64,000 bases of DNA from Neodidymelliopsis sp. IMI 364377 (lineage: Eukaryota > Ascomycota > Dothideomycetes > Pleosporales > Didymellaceae): positions 47,785 through 111,784 of the forward strand of contig JAPEUT010000059.1 in assembly GCA_027946375.1 (NCBI GenBank). Reading direction: 5' to 3'. Made by a program: the position numbers and the translations under genes. Below the pieces are notes generated by a model. It was given only the letters and a program-made list of their open reading frames with translations, searched no databases and was not told where the DNA came from. The first letter of the stretch is position 1, and each line of letters begins with the position of its first letter. Positions 14,581 to 25,380 of the stretch are shown here, piece after piece.

Positions 14581-15369
14581 GTTTGCGCCGGGCGCTCAGG
14601 ACACAAGACGTCCTTACATACAACTCTTCCAATATCGCCTCTGGCGCAAACCCTGCCGGATCGTGGCGGCGACAGTCGAAAGATGTCGCAAGGCACAGCT
14701 TGGCCGCGGTGCAGAGTATTCCCTGTGTTACCAGGTGCAGATGCTACTCGAGTTGCTGAAAAGGACAGAAAGTGTCTCGGTAGCGTTGGCGGGCGATGGT
14801 CGAGTTGTTTGGTAGGCGTTACAGTGGTTGCGAGCGGGGAAGGTGATGCGCGAGGAAGGTGCGGAGAAGAGGCGAGGACGAGGAAAGCGCAGTCAGAGAT
14901 CACGGTGCAGGCGTGAATCTATCTGAGCTGGCGCAGGATCTGTAGTAGATGACTAATACCAGAGACGGTGAGGGTTGAAGCCTCTGTCGTGTGTGATGTG
15001 GGTCGGTGGTGTTGTCACTCTCGTTGCCAATAGTGGAAGCTTCAAGCAATGATGCACGCGCCTGGACTAACGTTCGGACGCTTGGACGCTTAAGTAAGAA
15101 ACGGGCATCACGACCAGCACGCGTTCACCAACAAATCTTTGACCAGGATACAGAAATGTCGATCTGGAAGTTTCTGTGGCTCTGACGTCATAATCAACAG
15201 CTATGTACTTCATGTGTATGTGCATCGTAATAAGGCACAACTTTGCTGCTATCGCAGAGATTGCTTGAGGAATAACGAGTAGGCGCACATGAGTCTCTGT
15301 TGCCTAAGACCAGAGATACCAGCTCACGACGACAAGCCGCGCAAGCTAGTTGCACCCGCGATCTCACCA
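14581..15369. other. TOM1 upstream region, no gene seen
   Basis: This is the 5' flank of the TOM1-like gene and the 3' flank of the BLOC1S1-like gene, both on the minus strand. Small open frames are present on both strands but none looks coding. The TOM1 promoter presumably lies here; no specific element could be assigned. Confidence 0.4.
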
Positions 15370-15744
15370 TCAGACTCTGCCTGATCCATCGTCCATCTTT
15401 CCCTCGTCTACTAGCCTGACTGTTTCTTCCAACACCAATAGGTCCCTTTCAAGCATCTCAGCCCAGTTCTGCACGTCGCCAATTTCATTGAGTTTCTTCG
15501 TACTCGTATCACCGAGCTTCTGCCACTTGTCGCTCTCCTTTCGCAGTGCAGCAGTCTGCTTTGCTAGCTCCTTCTCCTGTTTGGCTATGGCCGCTGAGTT
15601 GGCGTGCAGGTCTGCAGTACGCGTGCGAAGGTCGGCATCGATCGACGTGCCGATTGAGGATAGAGATGCAATCACTGCTGCCCGAGCTTCAATTTGTTGC
15701 TGGGCCGTGGCGGAAGGCGTTGGCGAGGCCATTTGAGTCGGCAA
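15370..15744 (-). CDS. BLOC-1 complex subunit 1 (GCN5L1/BLOC1S1-like)
   Basis: Small intronless gene of 124 aa (120 aa if the second Met, MASPTPSA, is used at 15732). The C-terminal half carries the family pattern of BLOC1S1/GCN5L1: an amphipathic helix with KQTAALRKESDKWQKL followed by LNEIGDVQNWAEMLERDLLV, which corresponds to the LKEIGDVENWARSIELDM segment of the animal protein. The middle is predicted to be coiled coil. BLOC-1 subunits assemble as long helical bundles on endosomes and act in endosome-to-lysosome/vacuole sorting. The assignment rests on this one motif and the size, which fits the family. The start is uncertain between the two Met codons. Confidence 0.8.
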   Translation of the reverse strand: MPTQMASPTPSATAQQQIEARAAVIASLSSIGTSIDADLRTRTADLHANSAAIAKQEKELAKQTAALRKESDKWQKLGDTSTKKLNEIGDVQNWAEMLERDLLVLEETVRLVDEGKMDDGSGRV

Positions 15745-16848
15745 TGATGTAGGAGCGAAGTCGAGATTAGTAGAGGTGGGTGAGAGCGATAGAATTCAAC
15801 GCGACGACCGCGCAACTGAAGTGGAATTTCTAGATTGAGTCTTATGCGCTGCACCGCCGTCGAATGTGTGTCTCGATAAGCTTCTTGCGCGTGAGAAGCG
15901 CCCCGTTGACCTAAATTGAATTGCATGCAGGAGGGTGTGACGAGGACTCGTGTGAGTGGCTGGAGGCAGTCCTGGAGCGACCGCGTTTTAGACCGACTGT
16001 CCCTCTCTTTGCACCAGTCGAGCATGTCATGGCACTTGTCTACGTGTAGTGAGCACATTACGGCAGTGGCAAACTATAGAATCAGCAAAAGAAGACTCGC
16101 TCCTCGCTGATGTCTCTTGCGACGTACGGCTCCAGCCTCTGAACTAAGCAGAGTAAACTGTGAGAGGAACAACGTTGCACAACATCTACACGAACGCTAC
16201 GGGCAGCTATTCTTCACTGTACAAGCAGCTGTTCGAAGCAGGTGCAGTTCGAAATAGTCACGGTAGATCTGCCTAACCGAGCTTATTCAGCAGATACTCT
16301 CCTACAGTGTATTGCTACTACAGCATACTTCATATCGTTCTTGCACCCATTTTTTCATACACGATGCGTTTAAACCATACGTTCTCTCCCTCAATGCCTT
16401 GTAAGCCGTTCGTTTTTCTCACATCCGCTCCAATACAAGATCGAACATGTAAGATAATTGTGATAACATACCATGCTAAGTTATATCAGCTTCTAATAGT
16501 TGGTCTGAGGAAGTGATCTGACGTGGATTTGAGCTTGATGACCCAATCGCGACTCTCCTGCTATATGGTAGAGGAGCCCTGTTGTTCGTGGCGATCACAG
16601 TTACAGGTACATTTTTCTTGCTGTTACACAACACTGAGATGCGTTGGTCATTACCAGCCACAAAGTAAGGAACGAAAAGGCAGTTTCATTTGAAGAAGTT
16701 ATTGTACTCAAAACAGTGAAAAGAAATGAAGTAGCAAGAGCTGTATCTGTTATGACGTTGCCAGGCGATGTTGCGGCCTGCACAAGGCATCGACCTCAGA
16801 GAAGTCAATCCTATGGAGCGTTCTTCCTCTGTTTCATATTCCCAGATT
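15745..16848. other. Intergenic region, no gene seen
   Basis: This lies between the BLOC1S1-like gene (its upstream side) and the cutinase (its downstream side), both on the minus strand. Open frames are short and do not resemble known proteins. Nothing else was recognised. Confidence 0.4.
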
Positions 16849-17662
16849 CTAGGCAACAAGAGCGATGGCGACCTTCTTGATCCGAGAAACCAGTCCAGCA
16901 GCCCTCTTCTCAGCCTCACGCTTCGCGTTCCTAGCCTTGATCTTTGCCTGAGCACCCTTGACCTGCTGCACGAGAAATTCCACTCCCTCGTTGGCGCGCG
17001 AACCGTAGGTCAAGTGAGCTGGGAGCACAATCAAAGCACCATTGCAGACGGCATCTCCAGGCTGGCAAATGATCTTGACCTTATCCGCAGGAAAGTTGGG
17101 GATTTGATTCCTGTCCTGTTGCTTCTGAGTGTCTCCGTAGAGTACAACACCAGCTATCTGGTCTTGGACCGCAGGGTCGAGCTCCTCGATAGCGCGGTGG
17201 TTGACCGCAGCGCCCTGGGAGTATCCACCGGCCACGATGACTGAATCTGGGCATTTCTGCGCCATGGAGTTGAGCGTGTCTTGCATGAGTTTCTTGGATG
17301 CAGCGTCTGTGCCTCCAGGAATTGCGTTCGTGCCAATTGAAGCAGCATAGCTAATACCCTCGGTTGCAACAGCGTCGGCGCCAAACTCTTTCTTCAGTCC
17401 ATTCGAGGTTGGAGGGCCAACAACGGTGCCCTATCAAAGTTAGTCGTTGATTCGGTGGCATATGTAAAGTGATTTTTACCATATTGCCGATCTCTGTAGA
17501 TCCACGAGCCCAGGCGAACAAGATGTCTTTGCATCCTCCACTAGAGAATTCCTTCGACGTGCTTCCAGTTCCGCCGATGCCACCCAACTGGCGAACCTCG
17601 ACTGGGCTAGCAGCAGCAAGGCCGGCAAGTGCAGCCATAAGGATTGAGGATTGGATATACAT
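16849..17662 (-). CDS. Secreted cutinase (carbohydrate esterase family 5)
   Basis: Serine esterase that hydrolyses cutin polyester of plant cuticle. Exons (minus): 17480-17662 and 16849-17430, with a 49-nt intron; 254 aa. The first about 19 residues (MYIQSSILMAALAGLAAAS) are a signal peptide. The catalytic triad is visible: Ser132 in GGYSQG, Asp187 in CQPGDAVC, His200 in LPAHLTYG. Four cysteines (44, 121, 183, 190) match the two family disulfides, and FAWARGSTE supplies the oxyanion-hole segment. The splice joins GNM to GTVVGPP in frame. It is longer than the usual about 210-230 aa because of a basic, Lys/Arg/Ala-rich C-terminal helix-like tail after about residue 212. The role is plant-surface degradation, inferred from the family; it sits 4 kb from an AA9 LPMO. 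Confidence 0.95.
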
Positions 17663-19994
17663 GATTTTGGAGTATGAACGATTGGTGGATGTGATTGAAA
17701 AGTATTCGTGTCGAACCAGTTGAGCGAATGACTGAAGAATCGAAAGAGAGGAGGCCCGGCCCTGTGGAGAAGTGGAGAGAATCGAAAAGCGAAGTGCTGC
17801 TGATGTCAAACTAGACGCTGAGAATGAGGTCTCTTTAATGCTCTCTTCGCTCGTGTAGAAACTACTGCCAAGCCCATCCAAAGGCATGGTCGGCACAAAA
17901 GCAAAGGCATCGCCCAAGCCAGTGCCAAGTAGAGGCAGGTTGGTTCTCATTTGAAGGACCAAGAGATCTGGAGAAAGCCGAAGCGATTGAAATTAGGTAC
18001 CGAGGAAGATGGTGAACGAGAACACTTTTTATTGGTTGTTTCGAGCTTTCATCGAGCTTTGTTCATGCACAACCAGAGCGACAGCAGATTGCATACTCGG
18101 GGATCCTGGTGCTCGGTGAAGAACCGAACTTAAGGTTCGCCTCGAGTTGATGTGCATGTGAGCAGTTCGAGATCTACTCCTTGCACCGCCACTATAACAA
18201 CCCTGCAACCCTGGAACTGTAGAATCCCCTCTGTAACCGTCTGAACTCGCCATGAAAGTGTGTAACAGAGTGCTGCTCAGTAGACAGGGTTGGCATAACT
18301 AACTCGCCGCAGATTCGGTACGTTTCACTATCGTGCCTCGGGTTGCTCTTGCCTGTAACGACTACTATTGGTTGAGATTGACATGTCGGTGTCTAGACAT
18401 GACTTTGACAAGAGAATGGCTGTCTCAAACATCGGGTGCATGACATGAGGCCGCACCAGGCGTAGTTAGAATATATTCGACATTTGGTACACGAAAAATC
18501 GTCTCAGTACCATTTGCTTGCTCTCCGTTCATTTCAACAATTGCATGTTCCAACATCTTGTTCCAAGAACGAAAAGAAACTTTCTCATAGCGTATTCATG
18601 TTCTGATGAATCTGAATGTTAGCCACTGCCTCGGCATGCTGACGAACTCGGCCGTTTCAAGATCTCGCGTGGCGCGAAAAGCAAGACCGCACAGCAGATT
18701 CGAAACTTAGTCTACAAATGGTCCGAGGGTTCATCGTTGTATTGCGCATTAAAATTCTAGAAGTCTTTTTAGTATGGGGAGACGTTCGAGGAGAGCAACA
18801 AGCCCACTGGAGCGGCACGCTTACCAACGAACAAAAAGGAGTCCAATATCCGTATCCAAGTTTCATGAGTGATGAGTTTCCGAGGTTCTCCAAAGAGCCA
18901 ACTTGAGTTGATTTCGGCTTTGGGCGAAGCTGAGATACTTTGTTAGAAAATGTTGCGTGGAAGGTTAAGAATGCGGCTTTCAGAAACAACTCCAGCGGAG
19001 AGACAGGTGAGTACCAGCAAACGACCTTGTTACGGTACGCTGCAAAGAGATCTGTACCTCGAGATGTTACTTCAACTAAGATCGTCTTCTGTGATCAGAA
19101 TCTTGCCGCGCATTCACGAAACGATGCGTTAGTTTTTTGCACCGTGTTGTTGGTCTCCATCAATGCCTCATAGCCTTGAGAGTACTTACGATACTCTCGG
19201 AGCTCTGCTAGACTACGTGTACTCGAAGTCGCATAACAATGACAAAGTACAGACAGTCAAAGGCTGCTCTATCTTGATTGTCTTTGGCGCAACCCCACAT
19301 CGCAGATGGATGATGACTAAGTCCATGAAGCAGAGACGGTATTGGCAAATCGGTTATTACATGCCATAGGAAAATTGAGAATTAACAGGAAAGATATCGC
19401 AGATGATGGCAATGCTTTGTAAGTTACAAGTCTTACAGACAAGAAGGGCGCGGACCTGCGTTGTTGTGTGGACGAGAAGTTCAGATCTGCAAAACTCATG
19501 TGATGGAGCAAGAATGAAGGTAGCGCATCCGAGTGTAGTCCACGCTGATGTTGAGAGTCGTCCAGAGTTGTGTTGCAGCTGCTGTCGGTGTATAAGAGCG
19601 GTGATGGCTGGAGGCGTCAGTGCACGACACCGCCCTGCAATTCCGGATGCGCGAGCCCAATCATCATCACTCGACAGGGCGCTACTGAAACACACCGTGT
19701 CATCACCACCACAACATGACAACTCCACAACATGATATCTACAGTCTACGGCGAAGAGCTTACCCCACGAAAACATCGAGTGGATGCCATTGATTGCCCA
19801 AGTCTGGCGATCCATTAGCCCTTCCGCACCTAGCCATGACGGCCAGCATGTTGTACATATCTGTATCTCGTCTTCATCGACTATCAATGTTCGGTTCATG
19901 TGTCTGGATCATCATTGTCTCTCTCGCGACCTGAGCCGGTTCTCGGATATTCTAACTTGTAATTCTCGAGTTTGCTTCTACCACCTCTAATACT
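17663..19994. other. Cutinase upstream region, no gene seen
   Basis: About 2.3 kb between the divergently oriented cutinase (-) and the single-pass membrane protein (+). The open frames in it (for example 18657-18989 and 19357-19899 on the minus strand) have no recognisable motif or splice partners. The cutinase promoter must lie at the left end and the promoter of the next gene at the right end. Confidence 0.4.
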
Positions 19995-20663
19995 ATGGCT
20001 TTCCACAAGCGCGAGCAGTCCAAGGACATAACTCTAAGCAATTCACCACACCCCACTCCATTACCCACCTATTATTCACAACAACTGCCTCGATGGACCA
20101 GCAAAAGCGCTTTTGAAGACCGCAAAGCATTTCAAGTCGACCCAGAGAAGCAGATGCCAGCTTACGCGCACCCTATGGCCCCAGCACCACGGTTCGACGA
20201 CATTCCACTGCCGCCACGCCCTCGGCGTCAACGTTTCCCAAGGAAGGCAGTTCTCATACCATGGATCCTTGCGGCCGTTTTCTTTCTTACCACGCTGTGG
20301 TTTACCTCAATCGCGCTTGGCGTACGCTTGTTCCTACAGCTTCAGCCGACACCCACAAACCCAGTAGTCCAGGAAATCCACGTCATGTTCAGCGACGACG
20401 TGCTCCGCAGTGCTTTATCCGCGTATGTGACCGTATCTACCAGTGCCACTTCGAGCACTATGCAGGTCGTAGACGCATCAATATCAGTGAATGGTGGGGC
20501 GTTTCAACCCACGACTACCAGGCAACCGGTTGTGGCGCCTACACCAAGCGCTAACAACCCGTTAGAGATTGCTGGCGACAGTAAATCCACGACGGAGAGT
20601 TCGCTGCCAAAAGTTATCAAGACAAGCCCCACTGGATTCAGCACATTGGTCAGGATGGTGTAG
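19995..20663 (+). CDS. Hypothetical single-pass membrane protein
   Basis: Intronless frame of 222 aa, not recognised. The first about 85 residues are hydrophilic and proline-rich (IPLPPRPRRQRFPRK), ending in a basic cluster. One strong hydrophobic segment follows (about residues 86-112, VLIPWILAAVFFLTTLWFTSIALGV). The C-terminal half is Ser/Thr/Pro-rich and looks extracytoplasmic and O-glycosylatable. The basic residues before the helix predict the N-terminus on the cytoplasmic side (positive-inside rule). The start ATG is the first in the frame and gives the full architecture. A role in the cell wall or as a surface protein is possible but unproven. Confidence 0.6.
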   Translation: MAFHKREQSKDITLSNSPHPTPLPTYYSQQLPRWTSKSAFEDRKAFQVDPEKQMPAYAHPMAPAPRFDDIPLPPRPRRQRFPRKAVLIPWILAAVFFLTTLWFTSIALGVRLFLQLQPTPTNPVVQEIHVMFSDDVLRSALSAYVTVSTSATSSTMQVVDASISVNGGAFQPTTTRQPVVAPTPSANNPLEIAGDSKSTTESSLPKVIKTSPTGFSTLVRMV

Positions 20664-21361
20664 CGGACGCCTTTTCCGATGCGTGGGGCGCGAGCGAAGC
20701 GCTGGGCGGGCGTGTCATGAGGTGGAAACATCGGCACATGTTTAATGAGAACAACATCAACCTTACCGCTTCACAACTTGATATTCGCAAAAGAACAACT
20801 AGATTGTCGGTTTGATGGTCGCTATTGGGAAAGCTATGTTCCTGATCACGTCCGTCTTTTCGGACCCTCTTGACAGCTTGAAAAATCTAAAGACAATCGC
20901 GGCATTGTGAACGTCATCACAATCTGTTTGAACCCGAGCAAGATTCGTAGCGCCGACATGCAGGAACAAGATCCTAGCTGCCGCCTGTCACAGAAGTTTT
21001 GAAACAGGACAGAGCGCTAAGCAATGCGATGTTGGTCTCGCTAAGCCCCGTACAGCGGGTTTCAAAACACTGACCTCTCCACCAAGGAATCCACCCAATC
21101 TCGGCTGACCACTTTGAGGCCATGCGCCGCAGCCTCGCATGACAGACATATTGACTACCCCCGTATGGGCGAAAATGCTGCCTCTTCCAGATTGTCAAGA
21201 ACATGGCTGCCGTCTGGGCAGTTCGCTTCGGTGTACGAAGATGGGATAGCGGCAACGGGTGTCGCGAAGGATCCATGCGACAACCCTGGATACCGGAATT
21301 AATTGTCGCAGCGAAAGGGATCGAAGAACTCTCATCTTGGCCCACGGGATAGAGGCAGAGG
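20664..21361. other. Intergenic region, no gene seen
   Basis: This region separates the membrane-protein gene from the AA9 LPMO promoter. Small frames on both strands (for example 20974-21345 minus) show no known motif. Confidence 0.35.
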
Positions 21362-21555
21362 TTTAAAGGTGCTGCAAGCCCTGCTTAACTCTGCTTGATC
21401 ATTCCAACGACCAGTCCTTCTTTCAGTTGCTTGCAACAGTCCATTCATTCTTTCCATTCTTCTCGCTATTCACATTCTTTTCGTGATCCGGTATCACCAA
21501 GTCGATTGTTGTACTCACCCTTACACAACACTCATCAACCAAAACAACTTCCAAG
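21362..21555 (+). promoter_or_regulatory. Putative core promoter of the AA9 gene
   Basis: An A/T-rich TATA-like element (TTTAAA, 21362-21367) is followed by a long pyrimidine-rich stretch (about 21400-21485, many CTTTC/TTCC blocks) and then by a leader ending CCAAG before the ATG at 21556. Pyrimidine tracts just upstream of transcription starts are common in highly expressed filamentous-fungal genes. The assignment is by position and composition only. Confidence 0.4.
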
Positions 21556-22594
21556 ATGTTCTCCAAAGCTATCATCGCTACCGCTCTCCTCGGTGCCGTC
21601 TCGGCTCACCAGAACTTCCACCAGTTCTGGGTTAACGATGAGACCCCCGGTTACCAAGTCGGTATCCGGATGCCGCCCTCCAACAGCCCCGTCACAGACG
21701 TAACATCTGATGACATGGCCTGCAACGTCGACGGTAGCAAAGTTCCCTCTGGCGTTGAGACCGTTGCGGCCGCTGAGGGCGACTCCATCAAGGTTCAGTG
21801 GGACTCCTCCGGCCACCCTGGCCCCATCACCCACTTCCTGTACGGACCCGTCGACGACGCGTCCCAGGCTACTGGCATTGGCGCCGGCTGGTTCAAGATC
21901 GATGAGCTTGACCAGGTCGATGGCAAGTGGGCCAACGAGATCATGCAGGCGGACAACATGACCCATGAATTCAAGCTGCCTACCGGCCTCGCGAGTGGAG
22001 AGTACCTCCTCCGCTCGGAGATGCTTGCGCTCCATGGTGCTCAGACCGTTGGCGGTGCCCAGTTCTACAGTAAGTTTTCTCGCATATCTTCTATCCTTCC
22101 AATCATGCTAACAAACTGCAGTCGGCTGTGCCCAGCTCAAGATCACTGGCACCGGCAGCAAGGGTGCTTGCGGTCCCACCATCTCCCTCCCCGGTGCCTA
22201 CAAGGCCGAAGACGACAACATCTACATCCCCAATGTCTACAACGGCTTTGACGCTTCGACCTACAGTGCTCCTGGTGGCCCTGTCGCTAGCTGCGGTGCT
22301 GGTTCCGGCGGTTCTGCTCCTGCCACCTCTGCCCCTGCATCCAACGGCACTGCTATTGCTACCCCTACCGCCTCTGCCTCTGCTGTTGTCTCTGTCAGCG
22401 CCAGCGCTGTTGCTGAGACTCCTGCCGCTTCCAGTGCTGTTGCTACTTCCGCTGCCCCTGCTGCCACATCGGCTGCCGCTGAGACACCTGTTGCTTCTCC
22501 CACCGCTGCCGCACCTGCTGCTTCTGGCAGTGCGCTGCCCGAGGAGTTCACCCTTGAGACTTTCATTGCCTGGCTCAAGGAGCAGGCTGCCTAG
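21556..22594 (+). CDS. AA9 lytic polysaccharide monooxygenase
   Basis: Copper-dependent oxidative enzyme (formerly GH61) that cleaves cellulose or related polysaccharides. Exons 21556-22069 and 22122-22594, with a 52-nt intron; 328 aa. The signal peptide ends AVSA, leaving His18 as the mature N-terminus, which is essential for the copper histidine brace. The second brace His is His87 in SSGHPGPITHF and the axial Tyr is Tyr171 in GGAQFY. The second-sphere His160 (LALHGA) and Gln169 are also present, so the active site looks complete. The catalytic domain ends near residue 235. A long Ala/Ser/Thr/Pro-rich linker follows, and instead of a CBM1 the protein ends in a short hydrophobic segment (LPEEFTLETFIAWLKEQAA). 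The splice restores QFY-IGCAQL. Confidence 0.95.
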
Positions 22595-23042
22595 ATTGGC
22601 AGTATATCGATAAGATGATGGGATGGACGACATCTTGACGATGATTAAGAGACTTCTTGATGTTCTTGTATATACATTGGTTGTGAAAATATATTGACTG
22701 TTCTTGTTGAATCAACTACCTATCTTGAGCCTCATTTTGTACAGTATGATGTCAGTTCTCTGTGTAAGCTTTGCACAATGTAGTATCTGTAGACGCTCAA
22801 GGACGGGGAATCAGCTGGTAGGACTTCGCCAGCATTGTGTTCGAATGATAGTCAAAGTGTTCGAATGATAGTCAAAGGCGCGATGCGTGATTGGCTCAAA
22901 ACAAAAGTTGCGCTCGAAGTTGCTGCTGATTAATCTAACGTCATATTGCCGAACCCCGAAACTTCCTCTTAGCAGACATCTAAACATCGCCATTGCGATA
23001 ACCAAAACCTTCGCTCCTAACAATCCTCACAAATCCTATACA
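22595..23042. other. AA9 3' flank and NFU1 promoter
   Basis: 448-base gap between two plus-strand genes. The left part holds the AT-rich 3' end of the AA9 gene. A perfect 20-bp tandem duplication lies at 22837-22876, and the NFU1 leader follows. No gene is present. Confidence 0.5.
22837..22876. repeat. Perfect 20-bp tandem duplication
   Basis: The 20-mer GTGTTCGAATGATAGTCAAA occurs twice in direct head-to-tail succession (22837-22856 and 22857-22876), about 165 bp upstream of the NFU1 start codon. Perfect identity suggests a recent duplication. It may duplicate a promoter element but no known site was recognised in it. Confidence 0.9.
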
Positions 23043-24032
23043 ATGGCCTCCATGATGACCCCACGAGCTGCCATGCGCACTCTGTCGCGAACAACACCTT
23101 CCATTCGATCAAGAGCTCCGCGCGTCGCCACAAGATGTCTGCACCAAAAGTCGTCGCCCATCACATCATCTCCAATACAGCACCGACCGCGAGCACAGCC
23201 ATGGAACCAGGGTACTATCTCATCCTCTGCGACCATCACGCGGCGAACAATGTTTATCCAAACTGAGCCCACACCAAACGCCGACGTATGATCACCAACC
23301 AACTCGAGACGTTCAATCTATGTACTGACATATCCCCAGGCCCTCAAGTTTAACCCTAACATGCGCGTCCTCCCTGAATCCATATCCTCCCCTTTCCTCG
23401 AATACGTCTCGCCCCGCAGCACTCTCGCACCCCCACACCCCTCCCCGCTCGCCGCACAACTCATGAACATCGACGGCGTAACCAGCGTCTTCTTCGGCGT
23501 CGACTACATTACCGTGACCAAGGACTCAGCGACGCCCTGGGCGCACATTAAGCCCGAGGTCTTCGCCGTCATAAACGAGACGCTGACCTCAGGCCAACCG
23601 GTCGTCAACACCGTCGAGGCCAAAGCCGGCGAGGAGGGCCAGGGCGGCTCAGAGGTGGACACACTTGCGTACGACGAGAATGACGACGAAGTCGTCGGCA
23701 TGATCAAGGAGCTCCTTGAGACGCGCATTCGGCCCGCGATCCAGGAAGATGGTGGAGACATTGACTTCCGGGGCTTTGTGGACGGACAGGTACTGCTCAA
23801 GCTGCGCGGTGCGTGCAGAACATGCGACAGCAGTACGGTGACGCTGAAGAACGGAATCGAGAGCATGTTGATGCATTATATTGAGGAGGTTAAGGGGGTT
23901 CAGCAGGTGTTAGATCAAGAGGAGGAGATTGCGATGAAGGAATTTGAGAAGTTTGAGGAGAAGTTGAAGGCGCAGAAGGGGAGTGTGCCTGCAGCGACTG
24001 CAGGAAAGGGAAGCTTGGACACGATTGAGTAG
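23043..24032 (+). CDS. NFU1: Mitochondrial Fe-S cluster scaffold/carrier NFU1
   Basis: NifU-like protein that delivers [4Fe-4S] clusters to mitochondrial targets such as lipoate synthase and succinate dehydrogenase. Exons 23043-23285 and 23340-24032, with a 54-nt intron; 311 aa. The N-terminus is rich in Arg, Ser and Thr without acidic residues, a typical mitochondrial presequence. After it comes the Nfu N-terminal domain (IQTEPTPNADALKFNPN to about residue 165), an acidic linker, and the NifU C-terminal domain with the cluster-binding pair Cys240 and Cys243 in RGACRTCDSS. A charged helical tail (EEEIAMKEFEKFEEKLKAQK) ends the protein. The splice site falls inside the conserved PNAD-ALKF motif and restores it. 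Confidence 0.95.
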
Positions 24033-24465
24033 GGTTGTTAGAGATACCAATGTGTTTGTTCGTTACCGAGTAAATTTGTACAAATTTCATGAAGTTAAAT
24101 ATACTATTCGACATTTTCACATGTCCTACAGTTCAAGGGTTGAACTCTGAAACATAACATGTGGTGAGTATTTGACGTCTGACATGGCCATTTGACATTT
24201 GACTTGCTAACTGCAAAGTCGCAACGCACTTGTTCACAATGAGTACAACAGGATGTGTGCAGTGTTCATGTATTAAGCATTAGGTTCGTAAGGTCATATA
24301 ATACACCGGTTCTGTATCCTCCGCAGGTCATTGCCATGACCATCCCATGGTATATCGCGCTCAGTCATAATAGTAGTACAAGTGAAAGCATGTCCTACCA
24401 ACCCTCAACATCTTTGGTAATAGACATGAGCAATATCGAAGTGCTGCTCAATTAACCAACTAAAT
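24033..24465. other. Convergent 3' flanks of NFU1 and the MARVEL-like gene
   Basis: 433 bases between the stop codons of two converging genes. AT-rich, with no coding potential beyond a 66-aa chance frame. Terminators for both genes are presumably here. Confidence 0.45.
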
Positions 24466-25380
24466 TTAGTAGTTGGTAGCAGGAGTAGCGTAAGTGCCAG
24501 CAGGGACAGTGTGATAGCCACCTGTGACGGGCTTGTTGTAAGCGTGGTTGTCAAGGGGACCGTGGGTGGCAGTGCCGTGAGGAGCAGTGACGGTTGAGCC
24601 AGTCATGTGAGTGTCGTGGCTGGGACGGTAATCACGAGCACCGGGAGCAAGAGCAGCATGGCCAGTGGTGGTGGTGGCGGGGATGGCAGCAACCTCAGGG
24701 TCACGGTACTCGTTGTTGCGCTTCTTGCGCTGCCAGAATTTGTTACCGGAGCCGCGGGTGTAGTTGTTGGTGGGACCAGGGCCGAAGCGCTTCTCCTTCT
24801 TGTGGTGACGTCCGAGAAGGATCTGGACAGGAATGGAGAGGAGGAAGAGGAAGCTAGGTATTGTTAGTCTAAGCATTTGCGAAGAAACAATGATGGTGAC
24901 TCACGCTCCAACAATGGCGACAGCGAAACAGGCAGTGTTCAGCCTGCAAGTAGTACCGAGCGATGCAGAGTAGGTAATCTGGTTACCCTGACCGTTGCTG
25001 CCAAAGCCCTCCTTGGAGCTGCTTGGGCCATTACCGAGCGGGGTGTTAACGTTGCCTGAGCAGCTGGATGCACCGTCACGGGTAAGGACGGCGACAGCAA
25101 TCATAGCACCGCAGCAAAGGACGTTGAAGATCAAGCCGAGCAGAGCAAAGAAGGTCTTTCCACCAAGGCAGCAGGTGAAGACAATGGCGAAGATGGTGTA
25201 AAGCACGGTTCCACCGGAGAGACCAGTAACGGCCTGTTGCCAGCGTGGAATAGTGACATCGCGATCAGCTTGGACTGCAAGGAAGTAGGAGTAGATTCCC
25301 AGAACGATTGCAGCGCAGCAGAACTCGAGGGCATAGAGGCCCGTTGCGATGAACTTCAGCGCAGCACCGCCGAAAGCCAT
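24466..25380 (-). CDS. MARVEL-like four-helix membrane protein
   Basis: Exons (minus): 24905-25380 and 24466-24853, with a 51-nt intron; 287 aa. Four hydrophobic segments are visible (about residues 8-35, 48-74, 76-101 and 148-173), the arrangement of MARVEL-domain proteins, which sit in specialised membrane domains and vesicles (the yeast Nce102/Fhn1 group is the nearest functional analogue). The loop between helices 3 and 4 holds a Cys pair (SSCSGN and TTCRLN) that could form a disulfide. The C-terminal about 110 residues are cytosolic and unusual: a basic patch (RHHKKEKR) and then a His/Thr/Gly/Tyr-rich low-complexity tail. The splice joins AIVGA to FLFLL within helix 4, which confirms it. 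The exact substrate or role is not known. Confidence 0.85.

Noticed and set aside
22010..22069. Suspected loss of a second-sphere histidine in the AA9 enzyme (RSE instead of RHE)
   Set aside because: Counting back from Gln169 shows the functional second-sphere His is His160 in LALH, which is present, so the site is complete.
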